Below, piece after piece: positions 11,395 through 22,469 of a stretch of 64,000 nt of DNA. Made by a program: the position numbers and the translations under genes. A model generated the notes under the pieces. The model made no database searches and was not told the DNA's origin. It saw only the letters and a program-made list of their open reading frames with translations. The stretch's first letter is position 1; each line of letters starts with the position of its first letter. Source of the DNA: Neoceratodus forsteri (taxonomy: Eukaryota; Chordata; Ceratodontiformes; Ceratodontidae). Where the stretch lies: NCBI GenBank assembly GCA_016271365.2, contig CM057454.1, forward strand, positions 699,933,501 to 699,997,500, written 5' to 3'.

Positions 11395-13115
11395 TAGCTA
11401 CAGCACTGACCTATGACCATCACAGGACTGACCATCCCACTCCTGACAGTCACAGGACTGTTCCCCATTCACAACGATCACAGTACTACACCCCACAACC
11501 ATTACATCATTATACCCATATCTCCGACAGTCAAATGGGGGACAATTTCCACAGACAGTCACAGCAGTAATTCCCCCAAACAGTGACAACATTGTACATC
11601 ACAGCACTGATGACCACCCACACAGTTGGGACCGAACATCCCCGAGCAGTCACTTAGTTTGGCACCTTATATAACCTTCCTGCCACGTGTACAACTTCCT
11701 GCAAATGCTTTCATCCCTCAAAGTTGTAGAATTACACAGAAGCAGACCTCCTAAAAGTCAGAGGAATGACCCTCACCCTGATAGTCACGTGAATGACACC
11801 CTATCCCTGACAGTTACATAACAGACCCTCCTCCTGACAATCACTGGACTGTACCACCACTCTATCAGTTACAGTACTGACACCATCCACCATCAGTCAC
11901 AGCAATGACCAATTCCCCAACAGTCATTGGATTGGACCACCACCACCCACAGTCACAAGACTGTCCTCCCAGTCACAGGACTGTTTCAACCCCCCCATAG
12001 TCACAAGACAGTACCCCCCCAGTAACAGGACTGTATCACCCACTCCCCCACAAGCATGGGACTGACCTCCTTCACAGGACTATATCACCTCACTGACAAT
12101 CACAGGACTAATACCCTCCACTGACAATATTGACAATGACTACCCACCTCTGGCAATCACAGCACTGATCAACACCCCAGAGAGTCACAGCACTTTCTCA
12201 GTATTCCCAGTAGTCACAGAACTGCTCTCCTACCCCTCAACCTGGCAGTCACAGCAATGATCATACACCCCTCAGAGTCACAGCACTGATCCCCATTCCC
12301 CATAGTAACAGCACTAGTCACAGTACTGCACCCCATCCCATGTTACAGCACTGATCATCAATCCCCAACAGTCACATCACAGCCCCCTCACCCCCAAAAG
12401 TCACAGAACTGACACCCCCTACCATCAGTCACAGCACTAATTCCCATCCCCTGACAATTACAGCACTGACCTACTACTCCTAACGGTCATCACACTGACC
12501 CCCATCCAAAACAGTTACAGCTGTCTTCTCTCCCACAATGGTCACAGGACTGCTGCCCCCAACAGTCACAGAACTGTACCACCCTTCAATAATCACAGAA
12601 CTAACACCTTCCACCATCAGTCACAGTGGCCACCTACCCGACAGTCACAGTGCTGATCCTCATCCCCCAACAATGACAGCACTTACCTCTAACTCCAACA
12701 GTCACAGCACCACCCACCACCACATTCAAAGCACTGTCCCACTACATCTGCGACAGTCACAGGGCTGATACCCACTACAGACAGACACAGCAGTAATCCC
12801 CACCCCCACAGTCGCAACACTTCCACCCCCACTGCCAAAAGTTGCAATCCTGCCTCCTACCTGACAGTCATGACACTGATCACCCACCCCTTGACAATAA
12901 ATGCATTGACTCCCCACCCTCAATTGTTAAAACACCAATACCCCCAACCACAACAATCACGGTACTGACCCCCACCATTAACACAACACTACCTCTGAAC
13001 CTCCCTCAACAGTCGTAGTACTTACCTGTCCCCTTACAGCAATGTCCCCGACAGTCACAGCACTGACAACCAGCCTCTGGCAGTCCCAAAACTGACCACA
13101 CCTCAGTCATTACAT
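11395..13115. repeat. Degenerate minisatellite, CAGTCACAGCACTGACCCCC-type unit
   Basis: For about 1.7 kb the plus strand repeats variants of ACAGTCACAGCACTGACC followed by a C-rich spacer (CCCCATCCCCC and similar). Spacing varies from roughly 25 to 40 bases, giving dozens of copies. Substitutions such as GGACTG for GCACTG recur. The strong strand bias (C-rich plus strand, low G) extends over the whole array. Short ORFs in it are by-products of the repeat. Confidence 0.85.
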
Positions 13116-13599
13116 TTTAAAAATAAAAGTTGTTTAAGTACTGGCAACCCATTGCAGAGAGTGCAGTGGTCGAAACTTGTACAGGCAACCTAGTCAAATT
13201 CTGGTGGATTTTGTGTTAGGCTAGTACGATTTTCCTTTAACTAGCCCTGTAGGTTTATACTGTTGAATGTAACCAAAAAGTACAGTACTTCAGCTGGGCT
13301 AGTGGAAGAGTCTGTGGGGCTAGTAAATTTTCCCAGTCACTAGACTTGCTCGCTAGTGGCTGCAAAACTTAACTTAGAGCCCTGGAGTATGCCATGCCAT
13401 CCACAAGATAGCTCTCTCCCCCTGCACCCACTTCTGGCTATACTGATTTTAATTTACAAAAGTGATATATCTCGTAGACTGGAAAATGTGTTATGTTACT
13501 TTGTCATATTATCATAGATTTGTTGTTGTTGTGCGGTGCCCAGACCCTCTGGGATTGGGCACCTGAAAAATAAAATTTGCCTTGCCTTACCACTAGACA
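13116..13599. other. No firm feature; possible LINE 3' end near 13515-13580
   Basis: The stretch GTTGTTGTTGTGCGGTGCCC followed by GGGATTGGGCACCTGAAAAA and TAAAATTTG looks like the 3' end of an L2-like LINE (stem around a GGGCACC/GGTGCCC pair and an A-rich end). It is too short to be certain. The rest shows nothing. Confidence 0.3.
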
Positions 13600-13800
13600 T
13601 TCCTGCCCAGTGACCAGCCCTAAAGCTGAGCACCCTGCTAAGAGTAGGAAAACCTACATCCCAGTCCCCTCCAACAGGACCACTCTTCTAGTACCAGTGC
13701 AGCTCTGTATATTAAACTTTACATTGCTTGTTAAACTGGCTTCTGGAGTGTATAATTTCATAGCTGCTTAAGTAAGGAAGTCAAAGAAAAATCATTTTCG
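13600..13800. repeat. Left half of local repeat interrupted by an LTR-like insertion
   Basis: This segment has a related copy at about 16075-16170 (both contain ACCACTCTTCYAGTACCAGT) and another at about 21340-21450 (both contain a TTGTTAAACWGGCTTCTGGA-like block and TCATAGCTGYTTAA). In the 21.4-kb copy the block runs straight into TTACAGTCTCTCAGG; here that block is separated from TACAGTCTCTCAG (15994) by 2.19 kb, which reveals the insertion. Confidence 0.75.
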
Positions 13801-13960
13801 TGTAACCCCTAGGTGGCACTACTTCTAGGGTTACAACCCCTGCCTGTATTACTATCCACAGGTTGAGGGGCCAGGTACATAACTAGCCAGTACCAGGGTT
13901 TGCCCACCCATGGTAAACCGTGTTTTGATGCCTCCACTCAGAGTAAGGTTTCAGTGGGTA

Positions 13961-13966
13961 TTTATT
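13961..13966 (-). terminator. Polyadenylation signal in LTR-like element
   Basis: Minus-strand AATAAA, about 160 bp before the minus-strand 3' end of the LTR-like segment; the order TATA then AATAAA fits an LTR. Confidence 0.35.
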
Positions 13967-15151
13967 AAATTCGTTACAGCTCTCTGGGAAGCTATAACAA
14001 CCCACTACCCCACCTAGTGGCCCTATACCTTGGAACAAGCAGTAAGCTCTCACAACATTCACAATACATTTGTCAACAGACATTAATGATGTGCTCATAG
14101 GTTTCCCACTTACCGAGGTCTGGGCATCACTGTGACCTCCTGGAACCCCCAGCAAACAATGGTTATCAGGCATGCACGTTCAGGAATATTCCAAACACAG
14201 TAACAGACCACCAGTAAACATGCATGAGGCAATATAACATTGCAACAGCAATCAGGTTTATTTAGGGGGAGCATAACAAGGAAGGGGCAAATCTGGTCAA
14301 ATGATTTTATTCTTACTGGTTTGAGCCAGGATACTGGCATTCATTTAGTTCCACTTTACAGTCCTATAAATATACTGGGTACCCAGATGGAAAACAAGCT
14401 ATCCTAAATGGTGCCCGGGGTTGCAGCTGTTGTTGGGGCCTTTGATGAAAGAAGTCATGATGATTTGGCATGCAGTTTCATTTGTGTACAGGGACCAGAT
14501 GGCCCAATCTCTTGAACCATTAAACTAGCAGTGAAATTTAGATTAGGTGGTACCACAATGATTATTAAAGCTTGTCTCAGGGAGATACCCTGATTTCTAC
14601 TCACTGTACCCAGACACTGGAGATGAGCCAACGAAATAAGACCTGTGGAGATGTTTCTTGAAGCAGGGGGGGAGAGTTCCCTCATGGTCCTTGTACAGCA
14701 GCTGGTCTGTTGATGCAGGATCATAAGATTCGGGCTTATTTTACATAGCCCAAGGCTGAATGGCTTAGCAAAGTCAACGAGTCAAAACCGTGGACCAGAT
14801 ATCTTGAACTGGCCAGCTGCACAAACACTTCAGCAACGTTTGCACATCTATATGTAAACATGCTGCTGGTTCCTCTCTGGTCCTTCCAGTAGGCTTACAG
14901 GCTGATCTGCAATATGGCTTTTTGCTGCATGAATCCAGTACTGTTGCATGCCGCAACTTGCACTGAATCCACTGCTGTTGCACACCGCAGCTTGCACTGA
15001 CTGATGCACCTTGGACCCCTCAGACTGAACCACCAAGAAAAGTCTAAGCCCACCAGGCCCAACCTCTGAAAGATATCCGGCTCCTCAGAGGCTCACACTC
15101 TGAACTCCTGGGCAGATCAGGCAAATCTCCACTGTTTCAGCAGTTGCCCCC

Positions 15152-15158
15152 TTTTATA
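15152..15158 (-). promoter_or_regulatory. TATA box in LTR-like element
   Basis: Minus-strand TATAAAA within GATATAAAAGGGGGC, about 0.84 kb inside the minus-strand 5' end of the LTR-like segment. It supports minus orientation. Confidence 0.4.
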
Positions 15159-15993
15159 TCGGGCTACAGTTCAGGAATCTCATTGGCTGTCACAGCTAAC
15201 TGCCCCAGTCTCTTAATTGGCTTGCTTTTTGGTGCTTAGAAAAGGTCCTACTTTTTTCCTCACAAGCCTTTATTAATTCCCATAAGTCTCTGGTCAAAGG
15301 TCCAGACTCATGACTGGTTATTTGGCTGCACAATGGTGACTGCTGAATAGTCCCAAACACACATTTTATTGCAGTCCCAACATAACTGTCCTGGTGCAGA
15401 CAGAACAAACACTATTCTTACATAAATTCCTCACAGTTGCATAGCCCCAGCATTTGTCTTTTAAACACATTTATTAATCTCTCCCATATCTGCCTAGTTT
15501 CTGTGTCACTGCCTTGCAAATACAGTGCCCCTCTAAAACCAGCAGCAGCTCATTAATATTCATTAGGGTTTCACTGCCCTAACATTTGCCATTCAATTCT
15601 GGTGCCCAGAGGCAGTGCTATAGGTGCTTGCCTTATACATATTTAAAAACACTTTCCAAGCCCTTGTTCTAGGTCCCTGGTGCCTTTTTAACTAAATACT
15701 GTGCACCAGGATCCTCGGGAACACCTTCCAACTTCTGATCGCATCCAGTAGTCGCAAACAGCGCTCCTCTCTAAAGTGCGAGCAGCAGCTGCACAGCTGA
15801 AATGCTGACCACTCACAGAATGTGCTCCGGGAGCCCAGCAGGGCTCCAATGAGATAATCGGGCTGCCTGGAGAACCGGGGGACACAGAACTTGGGCCAGG
15901 TGGTGACCTGGGGGATTCATCGCAAGGATGCCTGAGAGGTACGGCTGACATATGGGAGGACTACCAGGTAAGCCCCCTCGAAGGGGGGTTACA

Positions 15994-16175
15994 TACAGTC
16001 TCTCAGTACTGGTGCTGTGTACCCACAAAAGACTAGCAGCTACAGTCCCTCAGGTTTGCATCTGGAAGGTAAGAATTTGAAGTCTTCAGCTGACCACCCT
16101 GTTAGGAGTAAGAAAATCCATATCCCGCCCCCACAAGACCACTCTTCCAGTACCAGTACAGCTCTAGATCAATGG
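15994..16175. repeat. Right half of interrupted local repeat plus next copy
   Basis: Starts with TACAGTCTCTCAGTACTGG, which continues the 21.45-kb paralogue across the insertion point. It then repeats the block seen at 13620-13710 (CACCCTGYTARGAGTARGAA). Without the LTR-like insertion, the two copies would lie about 270 bp apart, so the host sequence was itself a short tandem repeat. Confidence 0.65.
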
Positions 16176-16454
16176 CAAATGGCAGAAATAAAAAATTACT
16201 CCAGTTCTGTGCCCCATTTCAAAGAACAGCTCTTCCACAAAGATTCTTTTCCTACAGTACTCCACTGTGGCTTAATGAGATCCCAGCTAACATTCTAAAA
16301 TGCTGTTAACCCTGGAACCTTCAAAGCTGAACTTATGCAGTTTCTACAGAAAAATAATGTCCATGAGTGCTCAACTGTTCAGAGCAGTTCTCCTGAGCCT
16401 GCACCAATCCTGCCTTCTAGCAACTATTCATGGTCTCACTGACGTGGGCCACCC

Positions 16455-16462
16455 ATCCCCAC
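16455..16462. repeat. Left target-site duplication of hAT element 1
   Basis: ATCCCCAC immediately before the TAGAGATG terminus; matches CTCCCCAC at 20029-20036 in 7 of 8 positions. Confidence 0.75.
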
Positions 16463-17079
16463 TAGAGATGCAGCAAATTTAAATTCCACCGGCGAAGTGA
16501 ACGTGAAGTGGGCACTGCGCGTTGGCACTCCGCTACGTGGAGTGGGCAATGCAAAGTGCTTGCTCCGCCTTGTCATTACCACTTCACATTAAGGAGGAAT
16601 GGCAATGCGAAGTAAGGCAAAGTCATTGTTTTTAATGGACTTCGCATTCCTCATTATGATTCTAAGTGATCCACTTGGTGTTTCAGATTTGGCAGCCCCC
16701 ATCACATCACATGGCTTACAGTACTGTAAGTCACATGCTCTTTAGCTAGGCAGGAAGAAAGTGAGTCATACAAGCAGACACTTTTGCTTTCTCCTGTGCA
16801 GATGGAGAGAGAGAGTAGTGTGTTTTGTGAATTCTGATACTTTTAGATCAGAGCGAGGAGGAGATTTAAACTTTGATTTAGACCCAACAGCTTTTTTAAA
16901 AGCTACATTTTCTTGTCTTTTCTGTACTCTTTTTACTTAATTTGTTCTTTCTGTAAATTTAATTTTTCTTACTTTTATAAGTAGTTAGTTGTTTGTCTGT
17001 GTCTGTGTGACTGTGTGTGTGTGTGTTGTGTGACAGTGTGAGCAGTGATTGCTTGGACATAGGGAGCACAGTAGGAGAG

Positions 17080-17928
17080 ATGGACCAGGGTGAGGGAATG
17101 TCTGGGGTGGGGGCAGCTCTGGGAGAGCATGGTAGTGGTAAGCATTGCACCGTGCGCATGTGTGGAGGGCATGAGCGCCCATTCCTGTTGGACCACTCAA
17201 AACTTGTGAGTGCCCCCCCCACCAGAAGCAGGACCAGCACCATCTCCTGTCCTGACTCTGAGGCAGTTGAATCACCACCACCAAGTGTGGCACCAGGTCC
17301 TCTGGAGCAGGATGTGCCTGTTCCCCTGGGCCCAGGTGTGGATCCCATCCCTGTTCAGCACCGTGACCAGCTGGCTGCCAGTTCATCTGGCCATCCCCTG
17401 CCTGTGCCTGGTTCTCCCCATACCTCCATTGTTTGGCAGTTTTTTGACTGTGTTTGGGGGGGACAGCAGTGTGGTCAAGTGCAGCCTATGTGAGGTGGGG
17501 GTGCACCGTGTCCCTTGGGGGACTCACCTGGGGACTGGGGGCCAGCACACCTATATGCTCAATCACCAGCAGTTGGAGTGGCAGGCTGCCACAGAACAGA
17601 CCATGCCTGCACCTGCTGGCCATTCTGTGGCAGGGGTTGCAGCTGTGCATTGTGGCATCCCTACGAAGAGGAGGGCCACAGCAGCACCTGCTGCTCCACC
17701 AGCACCCCACCCCCACCATCACCACCAGCAGTTCAGCCTGTAGAATGTGTGGACCCCAGAGAACGGTGTGTAACACAGGCTGACTTGGCAGTTTTCTGGA
17801 GTGCTGTCGAGGAGAACAACAAGAGGGTGAGTGCCATGGAGCAGCAGATGGATCACATAGAGGGACATCAGTTGCAAATTATGTCCATGCTGGAATTGCT
17901 GCTGGATCACCATGGGACCCCACACTAG
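17080..17928 (+). pseudogene. Frameshifted BED-finger-like and coiled-coil ORF of hAT element 1
   Basis: Starting at MDQGEGMSG (ATG at 17080), the frame runs through Ser/Pro-rich sequence to PHTSIVWQFFDCVWG. It then breaks in a run of seven G (17455-17462). Plus-one reading continues as VVKCSLCEVGVHRVPWGTHL then MLNHQQLEW, a layout like a BED zinc finger: an aromatic start, a C-x2-C pair and a later His. A second shift in the C-rich stretch near 17700 returns to the first frame, which ends in a helical tail (AVFWSAVEENNKRVSAMEQQ, then QIMSMLELLLDHHGTPH). BED fingers normally bind transposon ends. The final His pair is not canonical, so the finger call is tentative. Both breaks fall in homopolymer-like runs, so sequencing error is an alternative to real decay. 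Confidence 0.55.
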
Positions 17929-18152
17929 TTTTTTTCCTCACACCATGTGCCCCCCCACACCTTCCTTGCTGTGTTATAAAAGTATTCCTCCACCATCCCC
18001 GACCCTTCTATGTAATTATGCCCTTTTTTGTTGTCTTCCATGTGCATGACACTTTGTATTCTGAGCAGTGCAAGTATACTGTGCTAAACTGCATGTGTGC
18101 AATCAGTCTTCTTTCCAGTCTGTGTATGTACTGCAGACACTGTCCAACTCCC

Positions 18153-18640
18153 TGACTTAAAAACAAACATTAATGAGTACAATGGTGGGGTGGTGAAGTA
18201 TGGAGATACTACAAAACAGGCTTACAATATATCCAAGTAACTATTAAAAAAAATTAATGTTGTGATTCGTGACAAGATCATAAATCGTGATTTGTGACTG
18301 CATTTGTGACCATGATGATGAAGAAATGTGAATGCCTATGGTTGTACTTCCCCAGGCCCCGATGAGCTGTAGCTTAAAACTCCCAGACTTAAAAACACGT
18401 ATCAATGAGTACAATGGTGGGGTGGTGAAGTCTGAGAAATACTACAAAACAGGCTTACAATACATCCAAGTAACTAGAACAAAAATTAATGTTGTAATTC
18501 GTAATGTGAATGTTCGTGAATCATGATTTGTGACTGCATTTCTGACCGTGATGATGAAGAACGTGATTTGTATAATGAGTGACTCGTGTTGATGGTCCTG
18601 ACTTAAAAACGCATATTAATGAGTACAATGTTCATGCAGA
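18153..18640. repeat. Tandem repeat inside hAT element 1, period about 214-233 bp
   Basis: The landmark GACTTAAAAAC begins at 18153, 18386 and 18600. The first two copies share TGAGTACAATGGTGGGGTGG, ACTACAAAACAGGCTTACAA and GTGATGATGAAGAA-like blocks. The third is partial. Confidence 0.85.
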
Positions 18641-18892
18641 ATTAAGCACCATACAAGTCCAGTACTCTGAAGGAAAGCCAAAGAAACAACTGTGACTTAA
18701 GTTACAGATGGAGATTGGGCCCTAAAGAGATGCAAATGCACAGACAGATTAAGATTGTGCTGTGCACTGAAGACATGCAGACACAAAGGCACAACACCTA
18801 ACCAGTGCTCACCATCTGAAATTCAAATCTGGAAAAGAATACCTTTGCCGGTTGGGGCAGGCCGCGGGGGGGGGGCAGTGTACTGTATTGCT

Positions 18893-19370
18893 GCAGTGAC
18901 AGTCACTAGTACTAGTACCAGTAAAGATAGCACAAAGAAGTACAAAAATCACACAGCTGCAGTGGATAGCAGCTTCACATTGCTGAAATTATAATGTGGC
19001 ACAATAAAAGGTGCCTGATTTGATGACACTCGTCACACATATACTCACACACAATCTAAGTAATGCATAGCAAATTTAAAACTTCAGTAATATAACCGCA
19101 TATTTTAAACAAACTAAAATTATACACTGTGGCAGTAACACTCACTACTACTAGTATCAGTAAAGATACCACAAAGAAGCACAAAAATCACACAGCTGCA
19201 GTGGATAGCAGCTTCACATTGCTGAAATTATTATGTGGCACAATAAAAGGTGTCTGATTTGATGATACTCATCACACACATACTCACACACACACACTAA
19301 GTAATGCATAGCAAATTGAAAACTTCAGTAATATAACCACATATTTTAAACAAACTAAAATTATGCACTG
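18893..19370. repeat. Direct tandem duplication inside hAT element 1, period 239 bp
   Basis: Two copies of about 239 bp; ACAAAGAAG begins at 18932 and again at 19171. Both include ACACAGCTGCAGTGGATAGC, GGCACAATAAAAGG and AAACAAACTAAAATTAT. They are about 93-95 percent alike by eye, so this duplication is younger than the element. Confidence 0.9.
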
Positions 19371-20028
19371 CTGCACCACAGCAATCAGCAAAAAAATGGC
19401 AAGAAATATTGAAAATATTACTGTGTACATTAACACAGTTATACAAGAAAAATATCACCAAAACAGAAAGCACTGTCTTTTCTCCAAGTTAATCTACCTA
19501 CACCACAGATAGCCCCTCCCCCAAAGCACACTTCACTGTCTCTCAGTACACAGACTGAATGTTGTACATTAACATTCAAAATCCACACACAAATAATAAG
19601 CGGCTACGATGATATGAGCACAGGAGGTTTCCACCTAATCAATGAACTAAAGTTTCAGACAAAAAATGACCTCAAAAGGCTTTTTAACAGCTTTTTGAAG
19701 GTTTGAATCACAGAGAGCTCTCAGAGCAGATTGTCTCCTACAGCTTCCTACACACACTACCCCAAACTGAAGCTGTGCAGAACAATCTAGAGCTCATGTG
19801 ACCTAAAATCCCATGAATCACTGCACAATTTGCCTTTGGAGCTTAAAAACAAGGCGAAGTGAGGAGAAGTGGAAGGCTGAGTAATGCGAAGTCATTGTTT
19901 TCAATGGACTTTGCGTTACCCATTATAACGCGAAGTACTCCACTTTGCATTGTGGTGCACTCCGCGAATTCGCCTTCACTCCATGAATCATTTCGCAGAG
20001 TGAATTGGGGTCACTTCACCCATCACTA

Positions 20029-20036
20029 CTCCCCAC
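20029..20036. repeat. Right target-site duplication of hAT element 1
   Basis: CTCCCCAC directly after the terminus ...CATCACTA; pairs with ATCCCCAC at 16455-16462. Confidence 0.75.
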
Positions 20037-20439
20037 TCCCTACCCCTGTTCCTCAAACTCTGCTACCTCATACTCTGTAGCTCTTATTCTGCTAGTGGTT
20101 GTGCTCTCTCATTTGTCTCACGCCTCACTGCCCCTCTGTCCCAGTCTCTCCCCTTCCCCCCACCCCTCCATTTCTCCATCAGTCTCCACTATCATGATAC
20201 CACTCCTCCAGTGCTTGGTCTGTACCTCCTTCCCCTCTCTCCATCTCCTTCCCCTCTCTGTTTCTAACCACCTTCTCCCACCTTGTCACACTATCTCACA
20301 TGCACCCTCCCCAGTTCCTCAGCTCCAAAGCTGTAATGCAGTGTGACAAGGCTCCTACTGGGCTGTTCTATGCCCACATCACTCTCTCCCTATCTTACAT
20401 GTTCCTCTCTCTCTCATATACTTCCGTGTGCCATACAGC

Positions 20440-20703
20440 ACTTAGTATTAACCATTAATGAAAGTCATAAGAAACTTAGCTGTTTTCTATTCTTTTGTTA
20501 CTTCCTGTATTGATAATTTAACTATGTTTGTATTTTGTTCTGTGAATTCAGTTTTGTACTGATAATTGAACTATGTCTGTATTTGTACTGTAAATTCAAT
20601 GATATATGTCTTTGTACCATTTAATGGAGGTGGACCCTTTGTAAAAGAGTTCTTACTCAAAGGTTATTTCTGAAATTCCAATAAATAAATAAATAATAAA
20701 ATG
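20440..20703 (+). mobile_element. LINE family B, 3' UTR and tail
   Basis: Plus-strand 3' end: GGACCCTTTGTAAAAGAGTT, then ACTCAAAGG, then AATAAATAAATAAATAATAA. The same order occurs at the 3' ends of the minus copies at 1.56 and 28.92 kb. Coding sequence is absent. The C/T-rich stretch 20040-20340 upstream is not clearly part of it. Confidence 0.65.
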
Positions 20704-22461
20704 TCTACAATTTAAAAAGCAGGCTTTTAAATCTGCTGCATTAATCACATAGTTCCACATGGCACTTGTGCTGTTTTTTTTTTTAATTTGTTTTGAAATA
20801 ATAGTTTGTCACCTGTTACTGTGCGTTTACCCAAAACACTGTGTCTGGTTGTCTCATTTGTGATGCAGTCTAAGGCTACTGTACCGATGATGTAATTTGC
20901 TGTGTAATTCTGGGAGCCTGTATATATCTGCTGAACAGCTCAGAAGGGTCCTGTAGTAGTGTACTAGTATTTTATGACGGGGCTGATAACTGTTTAACCT
21001 TTGGTGTGCTGGGCTGGACACATGGCAGTTACAGTGTTCTTCAGCTCTGAACAAGCTTCAGGCATACCTTGTTGTTCACTGAACTAACCTGCTGGAATGC
21101 TACTCAGAATTCCTGTGGGGGACACATGGTAACACCCCTATGATGTCCTCACAGCACTGTCTGACCAGGCAGAAAGATGCTGAATATAGAATAGACTTCC
21201 TTTTGACTTTCTTTTCAGAGGCTACAACTTCAGGAGGAGAAAATAAAGTGTTCACAATAAAATCAATGTCCCAGATAGTTGAAGTACTGCTAGATACCAG
21301 AAACAAAACTGGAAAAAGGCACAGTACAGCAAAACACTGCAAACCATTTACCATTGATCTTGAATTGTTTGTTAAACAGGCTTCTGGAATGTACTGTATA
21401 TTGTCATAGCTGTTTAACTAAGGGGTTTTAAAGAAGAAGCATTTACAGTCTCTCAGGTGCTGTGTACTGACATCAGCTTTGCTTACCTAGATGTGTTTTT
21501 AAAAATCCTGCAGTTCTGTTTTCTTTCTGCTAAGTTCCAGGTAGGGTGTTGCATTCCAACTCAGGAATCAGTTCAGCCTGTGAGACTCAAATTCCTCAAG
21601 GTCCTAGTGCCAGCCTGATAAGAAATTGACAGCAAACTATGTTTGGAAAGGGTGATCAGATCCTGTGTTTTTAAAAACTGCGCATAACTATTTCTTCATT
21701 GCCCCAGCAGGAGGGGGAGGAGATAGGGTTGTCAGGTCTGTGGATGGGAGGGCCAGCGAAAAGCCAATGCTGAGAACATGACTGTAGCACTGTGGAGGGA
21801 CATATGATAGTATTCCTATCCCCTTTCCTCTTCTACTTCATAGCAACAAGACAGCATGACTATGCCTATGCTTCCTTAAAAATTAATCACCCTTCCATTC
21901 CCCAGTACCCTACCTTCAGTTGGTTGACTTGCAATGGAAATGGGTGAAGACACTTGTGATTCAAATGCTTGAGAGTCTGTATGAATCTAACTATAATGCA
22001 GAAGGGAATGGAGAGACATTGGGAAATGTCAAATGTTTCACCAATGAAAGTGTGAAGACAGAGAAAGCATGTGACAGACTCTTCCTGAAAAGTCTGAGGA
22101 AAAAATAAATTTTAAGCCAGTACCTACTCTTTGCTCCTTGTTTAGTGGCCCATAAAATTAAAACAGAGAATTGGGTCTGAAGTTCTCTATACATGGGTGT
22201 GTTGACTTATGACTATACTAAAATAATTGTGTTTTGTGATGAATGACTATGACTTTTCTTACTATACAACACAAATAGGTGTCATTTGTCTCTCAAGTTA
22301 GTGTGGGGTACTGAGCGATTGACTGGTGGCCTACTATTGTACTGGACGAAAAAGTTTCTTTAACTGTGAGTGTTTCCTAACACATCTGCTTGATCTTATA
22401 TTTTAAAAAAAATTATATTTACTTGGATGCCTAAAGCTCAGGAAGGAGAAGGCAAATAACA
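20704..22461. other. Mostly featureless; diverged copy of the 13.6-kb repeat at 21340-21480
   Basis: Within this stretch, about 21340-21480 is related to 13700-13800 joined to 15994-16030 and serves as an uninterrupted version of the LTR insertion site (GAAGAAGCATTTACAGTCTC). The remainder holds short ORFs without recognisable domains. Confidence 0.5.
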
Positions 22462-22469
22462 GACATGAT

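Larger units (their letters stand above)
13801..15993 (-). mobile_element. Solo LTR candidate (Gypsy-like), minus orientation
   Basis: The segment starts TGTAACCCCT and ends GGGGGGTTACA, the TG...CA inverted ends expected of an LTR, and the TGTAACCCC type is usual in vertebrate Gypsy LTRs. It interrupts a repeat whose uninterrupted form survives near 21445. Read on the minus strand it has a TATAAAA box at 15158-15152 and an AATAAA signal at 13966-13961, in the right order for an LTR. The plus-strand start also forms a hairpin (GTAACCCCTAG / CTAGGGTTAC, 13802-13833). There is no internal gag/pol sequence, so it would be a solo LTR. The 2.19 kb length is long, and I see no clear target duplication, so other element types are possible. 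Confidence 0.55.
16463..20028 (+). mobile_element. hAT-superfamily element 1, 3.57 kb, no transposase
   Basis: The left terminus TAGAGATGCAGCAAAT and the reverse-complemented right terminus TAGTGATGGGTGAAGT share the TAGNGATG end common in vertebrate hAT elements. The 8-bp flanking duplication (7 of 8 matching) is the length hAT transposases produce. Subterminal regions at about 16490-16670 and 19850-20010 are rich in GCGAAGT / ACTTCGC motifs in both orientations, the kind of clustered transposase-binding motifs seen in hAT ends. Inside are a frameshifted ORF with a BED-finger-like motif (17080-17928) and two tandem duplications (18153-18640 and 18893-19370). I see no DDE catalytic region or hAT C-terminal dimerisation domain, so the element is non-autonomous or gutted. 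Confidence 0.8.

Noticed and set aside
15688..16028. Pro/Ser-rich minus-strand ORFs near the LTR start
   Set aside because: Overlapping frames inside the LTR-like segment with no gag or other domain.
17017..17928. Myb/SANT-like gene of a second Harbinger element
   Set aside because: Termini, 8-bp duplication and the C-x2-C segment point to hAT and a BED-like finger. Only the C-terminal coiled coil recalls the Myb-like proteins.
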